Below are positions 1 through 6,280 of a stretch of 11,368 nucleotides of DNA, piece by piece. Source of the DNA: JAFANK01 sp036741695 (GTDB lineage Bacteria; Vulcanimicrobiota; Vulcanimicrobiia; Eremiobacterales; Eremiobacteraceae); contig DAINRU010000045.1 of the NCBI GenBank assembly GCA_036741695.1, forward strand, positions 1 through 11,368, given 5' to 3'. The position numbers and the translations under genes were made by a program. The notes beneath the pieces were generated by a model, which saw only the letters and a list, made by a program, of their open reading frames with translations, ran no database searches and had not been told where the DNA came from. The stretch's first letter is position 1; each line of letters opens with the position of its first letter.

Positions 1-27
1 GCGTCTGCTGCGCTAAACGTCCGCGTC

Positions 28-1260
28 GTGATCAATCGAAGCGTCCGGCAACAGTCGCTGCTCAACGCCTATTGGATTCCGATCAATTTCCAGAATTCGG
101 CGATCCTGGCGATCGCCGTGCCGGCGGCGTTGCTTCACATCTCAGGTGCCAATCACACGGCCGTGCTCGCCGTCTTGGCAAGCGTGGTGGCGGCGCTCGC
201 CATGGTCGTCCCGCCGCTGGCGGGAGCTCTCTCCGATCATTTCCGGCGTTTGGGCGGCATTCGCCGTCCGTTCATCCTGGTCGGCGCCGCCGTCAACGTC
301 GCGGGTCTCTTCTGGATGAGCCGCACGACCGAACTCGATCCGTTCGCGCTCGCTCTGCTCGTGGCGGTGCTCGGCCAGAGCATCAGTCTCGCCGCCTACC
401 AGCCGCTCATCCCCGAAGTCGTCGATCGCGCTGAATGGGGGCTGGCCTCCGGATATCAGGGCATCGCTTCGCTCGTCGGATCCGTGCTCGGCCTGGCCTT
501 CGCGAGCTTCATGGACCCGGACACGATCTTCATCTGGACGGCCATCTTCGTCATCGCCGGCGCGGCCATGGTAGCGCTAACCCCGGAGGGCCGCTTCAGC
601 CACGGCGAAGAGCACGCACACGTCGGCAACTGGTTCGACTTCACGGTGGCGTTCGTCTCGCGCTCGTTCGTCAATTTCGGTCTTACCTTGCTCATGACGT
701 TCGTGCTGTATTTCTTCCACGACGCATTGGGAGATCAAAACCCATCGGCCAGCACGGGGTTTTTCGGTGGTCTCGCGCTCGTCGGTGCGGTGATCACGAG
801 TTTTTGGATGGGGCAGCTCTCGGACAAGATTCCGCGTAAGAATATCGTCGCGCTGGCCGGCGTTCCTATGGCCCTGGCCATTTTCATCTTCGCCGCATCA
901 CCGGGCATGCACTGGATAGCGCTCATCGCCCTGCTCTTCGGTCTGGGTTACGGCGCGATCGTCTCGACCGGTTGGGCGCTCGCCATCGAGTCCGTGCCAC
1001 AATTGCGCGACGTGGCGCGCGATCTCGGCATCTGGGGTTTGGCGAGCGGGTTGCCCGGCATCGCCGCACCCGCCTTCGGCGGTTGGCTGCTGGCCCGCTA
1101 TGCATCGCCGCTTGCAGGCTATAAGGCGCTGTTCTTCGTTTCCGCGATGTGCTTCGTCGTCGGATCGCTCATCGTGCTGCTCATCGGGCACTCGCCCCGT
1201 GCCCGTGCAGCTGCCAAGGCTCGCTCCCAAGCCGCCACACGAACCGCCCAGGATGGCTAG
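28..1260 (+). CDS. MFS transporter, 12 TM helices
   Basis: Predicted inner-membrane secondary transporter of the major facilitator superfamily. About twelve hydrophobic segments are visible, from residues ~15-37 to ~362-386, the usual layout for a 400-residue member. The loop after helix 2 carries motif A (G66-A-L-S-D70 ... R79-R80-P-F-I), and a degenerate second copy follows helix 8 (G262-Q-L-S-D266-K ... R270-K), as expected from the internal duplication. The R-R-P-F-I ending and the E130-V-V-D-R ... A-S-G-Y-Q-G segment resemble sugar (GPH-like) carriers, but the substrate cannot be read from sequence. The central cytoplasmic loop has a His/Glu cluster (H192, E194, E195, H196, H198). The start is a GTG without a clear Shine-Dalgarno, and the frame is open to the window edge, so the true start may lie upstream. 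The last 8 nt overlap the acyltransferase gene, implying co-translation. Lysophospholipid carriage (LplT-like) is an alternative suggested only by that neighbour. Confidence 0.87.
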   Translation: MINRSVRQQSLLNAYWIPINFQNSAILAIAVPAALLHISGANHTAVLAVLASVVAALAMVVPPLAGALSDHFRRLGGIRRPFILVGAAVNVAGLFWMSRTTELDPFALALLVAVLGQSISLAAYQPLIPEVVDRAEWGLASGYQGIASLVGSVLGLAFASFMDPDTIFIWTAIFVIAGAAMVALTPEGRFSHGEEHAHVGNWFDFTVAFVSRSFVNFGLTLLMTFVLYFFHDALGDQNPSASTGFFGGLALVGAVITSFWMGQLSDKIPRKNIVALAGVPMALAIFIFAASPGMHWIALIALLFGLGYGAIVSTGWALAIESVPQLRDVARDLGIWGLASGLPGIAAPAFGGWLLARYASPLAGYKALFFVSAMCFVVGSLIVLLIGHSPRARAAAKARSQAATRTAQDG

Positions 1261-2440
1261 CCGTTTCGGCGTCTGCTTCCAGACGTTCATCACGGCGATC
1301 ATCCGCCCATACTACTGGACCGCGTATCGCGTGCGCAGCTTCGGCCGCTTGCCCTGGCGGCGCGGCTCCATGCTCGTGCTCTGCAACCACCAGCACGACC
1401 TCGACACCACGGTCACCATCATCCAGATGCAGCTCCAAGGACCGTGGAACAAACCGATCTACTCGGCGGGTTCGCGGCGCATGTTCGAGCCGGGATTCAT
1501 GGCCGTGCGCCTGCCGTGGTTACGATCGTGGCTGCGGCATGCCGACGCGACGCCGCTCTTCCATGCGCTCGGCATTGTGCCGATCGAGAACGAGTTGCGC
1601 ACGAGATCCTTGGCAAGCTTGGCGTGGTGGGTCTACGCGCGCCATGGCGAGGTGCCGCTGACGGACGTCTTTCCGGCCGATGTCATCGCGCAGCTCGACC
1701 CGCAAGCTGCCACGACGACGGTTGGACAGCTCTTCGGCAGGAAATGGTTCAAGCCGGCGCAGGATCTTCGCGTCTCGATCAAAGCGCTGCGTGAACCATA
1801 TCGCGGCGAGATCATCGCGCAGACGAGAGAACATCTCGAACCGGACTACACGCGTCTGGAGCAGGTGCTGCAGCAAAAGATCACCATGTTCTTGACGCCC
1901 GAAGGCCGCTATAGTCAGGATGGCCGCATGAACCGGCTGCGCACCGCGCTCATGCGGCTGCGCCCGTTGGCAGACGAGGTGTATCTGCTCGCCGTGAGCT
2001 ACGACGTGTTCGTCGGCAAGCGGCTGTCATGTCTTTTCCGCATCCTCGCGCCGCCCGATCCCGATGATATCGAGACGTCGATGCGAGCGCCGCGCCCCAT
2101 CACCGTCAGCCAGCTCCTCGGCGCATGGATATTCGAGAACGGATGCACGTCGTTCACGCCCGAGCAGGCGGTCGCAGCGGTGCGATGCCGCCTCGACGCG
2201 CTGCCGCCGGGTGCGTTTGTCGATCCGGAACTGCGCGCTACCCCTGAACGCATGGCACGCGCCGCATTGGACGGATTGGTGCGCCTCGGCACGCTCGAGG
2301 AGCGCTCGGGCGAATTGCACGTGACCACGCAGCGCAGACATCCGCAATTCCCGCTCGTCGACGACATGGTCGGATACCAAGCGCGCTTTTTCAGCGAAAC
2401 CATCGCTGCACTAGAACTATTGGCAGGTAGAAGGACCTAA
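1253..2440 (+). CDS. PlsC-type lysophospholipid/glycerol-phosphate acyltransferase
   Basis: Predicted membrane-associated acyltransferase of the PlsC/LPLAT superfamily, transferring an acyl group to a glycerolipid hydroxyl. The catalytic H-x4-D motif is N45-H46-Q-H-D-L-D51. Block III (normally F-P-E-G-T-R-S) is read as L-T215-P-E-G-R-Y-S221, keeping the Glu-Gly that contacts the acceptor phosphate. A block II-like stretch (G-I-V-P-I-E-N) lies between. Block III comes about 170 residues after the catalytic His, where compact PlsC proteins need about 70, so roughly 95-100 extra residues are inserted. A further ~120-residue C-terminal region follows; its helix then beta-hairpin pattern (E-R-M-A-R-A-A-L-D-G-L-V-R-L-G) could be winged-helix-like, but this is a guess. 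The frame is open from 1100; I chose ATG 1253 (395 residues) because it overlaps the transporter's stop by 8 nt and starts just before the conserved region. Exact substrate (lysophosphatidate, lysophospholipid or other) is unknown. Confidence 0.82.
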   Translation: MASRFGVCFQTFITAIIRPYYWTAYRVRSFGRLPWRRGSMLVLCNHQHDLDTTVTIIQMQLQGPWNKPIYSAGSRRMFEPGFMAVRLPWLRSWLRHADATPLFHALGIVPIENELRTRSLASLAWWVYARHGEVPLTDVFPADVIAQLDPQAATTTVGQLFGRKWFKPAQDLRVSIKALREPYRGEIIAQTREHLEPDYTRLEQVLQQKITMFLTPEGRYSQDGRMNRLRTALMRLRPLADEVYLLAVSYDVFVGKRLSCLFRILAPPDPDDIETSMRAPRPITVSQLLGAWIFENGCTSFTPEQAVAAVRCRLDALPPGAFVDPELRATPERMARAALDGLVRLGTLEERSGELHVTTQRRHPQFPLVDDMVGYQARFFSETIAALELLAGRRT

Positions 2441-2470
2441 GGGCGCGCAAGTGCCCTCCCGCTGGGAGGG
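2441..2470 (+). promoter_or_regulatory. Two alternative leader hairpins, one masking the receptor gene's SD
   Basis: Immediately after the acyltransferase stop, GGGCGC (2441-2446) pairs with GTGCCC (2451-2456) around a GCAA tetraloop of the stable GNRA class, with one G-U pair. Overlapping it, CCCTCCC (2454-2460) is the perfect complement of GGGAGGG (2464-2470) across a 3-nt GCT loop. Bases 2454-2456 belong to both stems, so the hairpins exclude each other. GGGAGGG is the only good Shine-Dalgarno for the receptor ATG at 2481, so the second hairpin would block initiation and the first would free it. Neither stem is followed by a T-tract, so termination is unlikely. The pairing is read directly; regulation is inferred. 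It could instead be chance pairing in GC-rich DNA. Confidence 0.45.
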
Positions 2471-2480
2471 TCATATCACC

Positions 2481-5400
2481 ATGACATACGCGTCATGCCG
2501 CGGCTTCATTTTTGCATTACTCCTCGTTCTCGTTACGATCGCGCCGCTTGCCTCGAGCGCTGGTACCACCGGAACACTCGGCGGCTGGGTCTTCACGAAG
2601 GACGGCACGCCTATCAAAGGCGCGGCGGTCTCGGCGACGTCGCCCTCGCAGTCGGAATCGACGACGACCGATGCGACCGGTCACTTCGTCTTCGCCTCGC
2701 TCATCCCAGACGATTATACGGTGACCGCCTCCAAAGACGGATACCAAGCATCGTCGCAGCCCGGCGTGCTCGTCTCTGCCGACAACACCCAGACGATCGA
2801 GCTCTATCTCGCGGTCCAGGTAAAGACGCTCGCCACAATTTCGGTCTCTTCGAACACGGCCGGCCTGCTCAGGCCGGGCACGACGCAGAGCATGTACACG
2901 ATCACGCCATCGCTGCAGAGTACGCTCTCGGTCTTGGGCGGCGGCACGAGCCTCAACCAAGCCTACTCCGCCATCTCCGCGGTTCCCGGCGCGTTCGTGC
3001 CACCGGGTCAGACCGGGTGGAACCAGCCCATCTTTCTGCGCGGCGGCGACTTCAATGAGATCGGCTACGAGCTTGACGGCATTCCGCTCAACCGCGCGTT
3101 CGACAACATCCCGACGACCAATCTCTCCACCAACGGCCAGCAGCAGCTGCAGGTCTACACGGGCGGCGCTCCAGCGAACGCAGAGTCGCACGGCCTTGCC
3201 GGGTACATCAACCAGGTGATCAAGACCGGCACGGTACCGGGGTTTGCGGATGCTTCGCTCGGCGTCGGCTCGCCCGCGCTGTACAACGCAGCCAGTATTG
3301 AAGGCGGCGGCGCGACGACCGACCGCCGGTTCACCTACTACTTCGGCGTCAGCGGCTATAATCAGGATTTCCGCTATATCGATCAGTTCAACGGCGCTCA
3401 GTTCTCGCAGACCTTCGGCGAGCCGTTCGATCTGGCCAACGCGGCGTTCGGCCCCTTGAGCCCGATTGGCGCGGCGGGTTGCCCGGCCCTTGGAGCGCTC
3501 GGCATCAACGGTTCGAACTATTCAGGCTGCTACAACAACCACGCGTACTTCAATGCCTTGCCCGTCGGCCCGGGCGGATATATCACCGGCCCCTACCCGA
3601 ATGGGCGGTTCTTCAACTCGGACCTGGCCGACCGCGAGACCGCGCTCAACTTCCATTACTCGATCCCCCACGAACGGATCGACATCAATGACGACATCCA
3701 GGTGCTCTACGATGTCTCGCAGCTGTACACGGACATCTACTCATCGTATAACGATTGGGGTGGCGCAGGGACGTGGACGGTCGCCGAGTCGCAGACGCCG
3801 GGCTTGCATGGCCCGACGCTTGCGGGCCCCTCGGTTCCGATATTTCAGTCCGGCTACCAGTACACTGGAGCGCTCGGTCAGCCCGTCTCGGGGACGCCGT
3901 TCGGCCCGATCAACGGCATGATCCCGTATCTTTTCCCCAGCGAGGACCAGTACGGCTTCAACGGTCAGATCCCGGTGAATCAGCGTGACGGCAGCTCCAA
4001 CGCCCAAGCGCTCGTCAAGGCGCAGTACCAGCACAACTTCTCGTCGGGGACGTATGCGCGCGTCTACTTCTACAGCGCGTATTCAAACTATTTCGTGACC
4101 AGCCCGAACGGCAACAACCAGTTCTACATCAACACCTCGCCGGATCGCGAACTCTTCACGCACACCTATGGCGCTGCGGCCACCTACGCATCGCAGATCA
4201 CTCCCGTGCAACTCGTGAGCATGACCGCGTCGTACATGACCTCGAACGACGGCAACTTCGATAACGCGCAGATGACCAACTCGACGCCGGGCGCGCCGTT
4301 CTTCCCGCCCCAGCAGTCGGCGTTCGCGGCACTCGTGAGCACGAGCGCGCCGACGAACGGTGTCTGCTACTACTACAACCCGGTGGCGTTTTCGGCACCG
4401 ACGCCAACGTCGTGCGAGCCGACAACGCCGGTTCCGACTGGAGTCCTGCCGCCGCCGAACTTCAACACGAAGTTCCTCACCTTTGGCGGTCCAACGGGAG
4501 TGAGCCCCACCTACTTCCCGGCTCCGCCCGGGTTTGAGTGGTTGGCGGTCGAGAACGGTCCGAGCGGCGTCGTGAATAAGGTGACACCAAAGTTCACGGC
4601 GTTCTCCATGCAGGACCAGTGGCGCCCGGCCAACCGCGTGCATGTTGACGTCGGCGTGCGCCTCGACAACTTCACCTACGATCTCTCGTCGACGTCGGGC
4701 GGTCCGATGACGCAGTTCTGGTTCAACGAATGGAACCTCGTCATGTGCGCTAACGCAGGGATCAATGGCGGCGTGCCCATCGACGAGACGACGCCGTCGG
4801 GCCCCCCCTTCGAAGGTCCTGGCCTGCCGCCGGGAACCCCGTGCGGCCTTTTGGGGCCGGGCTGGCATAACGCCACAATCAGCAACTCGACGCCTGCGTC
4901 ATTCTCGCACACGGTCTTCCAGCCGCGCCTTGGCGCGACGTACGAGGCCGATGCGGACGACGTCCTACGGCTTTCCGCGGGGAGTTACGCACAGCCCGCG
5001 CCGGCGCAATATGAAGAGTACAACACGCTGCAGCAGAACCTGGCCAACTACATCGGCGGGCTATACTATTCGCTCGGCTACACGACACCGGCGCACGACC
5101 TCAATCCGTCGATCTCCTACAACTACGACTTCTCGTGGGAGCACCGCTTCCACCGGACGGACTCGAGCTTCAAACTGACGCCGTTCTATCGCAACACGAC
5201 GGACAAAGTGCAGCAGTTCTTTATCGATCCCTCGACCGGCACGGTATCGGGGGTGAACGCGGGCAAACAAACAGCCTACGGCGCCGAGTTCCTGCTCGCC
5301 TCGGGCAACCAGAACAAGGACGGCTTCTCAGCGCTCTTCTCGTACACGTATACGTATAGCCGTATCCAGTATGGAATGTTGCCCAACGGCTCAACGCTCC

Positions 5401-6221
5401 TGTCCGGCGTGAACAGCTCCATCCAGCTTTACAACTCGTTCACCTCTGCCTGCAAGACAGCAGCGCCCTCGACAAACCCGACGTCGCTGTGCGGTGTCTA
5501 CGGCGCGAGCAATGCCTTTGCGACCGAGCCCTTGAGCGGTATCGCCAATCCATACTACAACGCGCCGGCACAGGGGCTGCTCGACCCTAACGGTTCCTAT
5601 CCCAGCTACGACGTCGTGCCCACCGGCACGCAGCTGTCGTCGGCGAGCTACGGCGTTCCCAACAACGCGACGTTTGCGGTGACCTACAAGCATCAGAAGT
5701 GGTCGGTGACGCCGCTTTTCACGTTCATCTCAGGCAGCCGTTATGGCGCACCGCAGCAGCAGGTCGGCGTCGATCCTCGGACATGCGCCCCGCTTGCAGC
5801 GTCGATCGCCGGGGACCCACGCTACAAGTACGGCGGCACTGGGCTGCCGTATGACGCGACGACCTGCGCGAGCACGATCGTCATCCCTGACCAGTTCAGT
5901 GGGCAGTTCGACGTCCCGGGCGCATTCTTGGAACCATCGTACTTCAACGTCAACGCGCAGCTCTCGTACGACGTGACGTCCCGAGCGACGGCGCGTTTGT
6001 CGTTTGCGAACATCATCCAGTCGTGCTTCGGCGGATCGACAGAACCGTGGACGGGCGGTCGCCCGCAGTGCGGGTATGACGTCGTCCAGGGCCACGTCCC
6101 GCCGGTCGGCAACATCTACAATCCTGGAGATACGATCCAGCGTCTCGTGCAGTACCCCTATGGGAACATCCTGACGGCCACGCCGTTCAACATGTACCTC
6201 ACGCTGGATTTCAAACTCTAA
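2481..6221 (+). CDS. TonB-dependent receptor with carboxypeptidase-regulatory-like N-terminal domain
   Basis: Predicted outer-membrane active-transport receptor, 1246 residues. A signal peptide (hydrophobic core F-A-L-L-L-V-L-V-T-I) probably ends at A27 (S-S-A before G28). Residues ~32-112 form a CarboxypepD_reg-like beta-sandwich with the usual D-G-T-P-I-K-G-A-x-V and T-D-A-T-G-H-F-x-F patterns. T119-I-S-V-S-S may be a TonB box. The plug spans ~152-250 (L-R-G-G-D-F, L-D-G-I-P-L-N-R, ending I-N-Q-V-I-K-T-G). The rest is a Tyr/Asn/Gly/Ser-rich barrel with very long loops, ending in a beta-signal-like Y-L-T-L-D-F-K-L. The mature protein has exactly twelve cysteines in six close pairs: 334/350, 629/645, 756/788, 991/1004, 1102/1129, 1182/1197. 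The frame opens at GTG 2451, but ATG 2481 is preferred: GGGAGGG lies 10 nt upstream and the signal peptide follows directly. The ligand is unknown; neighbours do not point to iron, B12 or sugar. Confidence 0.9.
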   Translation: MTYASCRGFIFALLLVLVTIAPLASSAGTTGTLGGWVFTKDGTPIKGAAVSATSPSQSESTTTDATGHFVFASLIPDDYTVTASKDGYQASSQPGVLVSADNTQTIELYLAVQVKTLATISVSSNTAGLLRPGTTQSMYTITPSLQSTLSVLGGGTSLNQAYSAISAVPGAFVPPGQTGWNQPIFLRGGDFNEIGYELDGIPLNRAFDNIPTTNLSTNGQQQLQVYTGGAPANAESHGLAGYINQVIKTGTVPGFADASLGVGSPALYNAASIEGGGATTDRRFTYYFGVSGYNQDFRYIDQFNGAQFSQTFGEPFDLANAAFGPLSPIGAAGCPALGALGINGSNYSGCYNNHAYFNALPVGPGGYITGPYPNGRFFNSDLADRETALNFHYSIPHERIDINDDIQVLYDVSQLYTDIYSSYNDWGGAGTWTVAESQTPGLHGPTLAGPSVPIFQSGYQYTGALGQPVSGTPFGPINGMIPYLFPSEDQYGFNGQIPVNQRDGSSNAQALVKAQYQHNFSSGTYARVYFYSAYSNYFVTSPNGNNQFYINTSPDRELFTHTYGAAATYASQITPVQLVSMTASYMTSNDGNFDNAQMTNSTPGAPFFPPQQSAFAALVSTSAPTNGVCYYYNPVAFSAPTPTSCEPTTPVPTGVLPPPNFNTKFLTFGGPTGVSPTYFPAPPGFEWLAVENGPSGVVNKVTPKFTAFSMQDQWRPANRVHVDVGVRLDNFTYDLSSTSGGPMTQFWFNEWNLVMCANAGINGGVPIDETTPSGPPFEGPGLPPGTPCGLLGPGWHNATISNSTPASFSHTVFQPRLGATYEADADDVLRLSAGSYAQPAPAQYEEYNTLQQNLANYIGGLYYSLGYTTPAHDLNPSISYNYDFSWEHRFHRTDSSFKLTPFYRNTTDKVQQFFIDPSTGTVSGVNAGKQTAYGAEFLLASGNQNKDGFSALFSYTYTYSRIQYGMLPNGSTLLSGVNSSIQLYNSFTSACKTAAPSTNPTSLCGVYGASNAFATEPLSGIANPYYNAPAQGLLDPNGSYPSYDVVPTGTQLSSASYGVPNNATFAVTYKHQKWSVTPLFTFISGSRYGAPQQQVGVDPRTCAPLAASIAGDPRYKYGGTGLPYDATTCASTIVIPDQFSGQFDVPGAFLEPSYFNVNAQLSYDVTSRATARLSFANIIQSCFGGSTEPWTGGRPQCGYDVVQGHVPPVGNIYNPGDTIQRLVQYPYGNILTATPFNMYLTLDFKL

Positions 6222-6246
6222 CGGGACTCTTGAAACGAGGACGACT

Positions 6247-6280
6247 GAAGCAACGGACCTTTAGGTCCGTTCTTCTTATT
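6247..6280 (+). terminator. Intrinsic terminator after the receptor gene, between convergent genes
   Basis: AACGGACC (6252-6259) and GGTCCGTT (6264-6271) pair perfectly around a TTTA loop. Past a single bulged C at 6251 the stem continues with GAAG (6247-6250) against CTTC (6272-6275). On the plus strand the core stem runs into TCTTCTTATT, a T-rich tail, 30 nt after the receptor stop. On the minus strand the hairpin begins right at the stop of the convergent 1001-codon gene, but the sequence beyond it (GCTTCAG) is not a T-tract. It should therefore terminate mainly the plus-strand transcript, with possible partial two-way use. Confidence 0.8.

Noticed and set aside
1..16. Possible tail of a preceding gene ending at TAA 14-16.
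   Set aside because: Only four codons are in view and any frame can show a stop here; it cannot be supported.
1100..1252. Upstream extension of the acyltransferase reading frame.
   Set aside because: It overlaps the conserved last helices of the transporter and encodes Arg/Ser-rich sequence without similarity; ATG 1253 fits a coupled start.
2451..2480. GTG start at 2451 for the receptor.
   Set aside because: It lies inside the hairpin region with no Shine-Dalgarno, and would place charged residues ahead of a good signal peptide that begins at ATG 2481.
4083..4868. Long minus-strand open frame (261 codons) opposite the receptor gene; similar ones at 2517-3191 and 5730-6095.
   Set aside because: They lie wholly antisense to a clearly recognisable coding gene, encode Arg-rich low-complexity sequence without motifs, and are expected by chance in GC-rich DNA.
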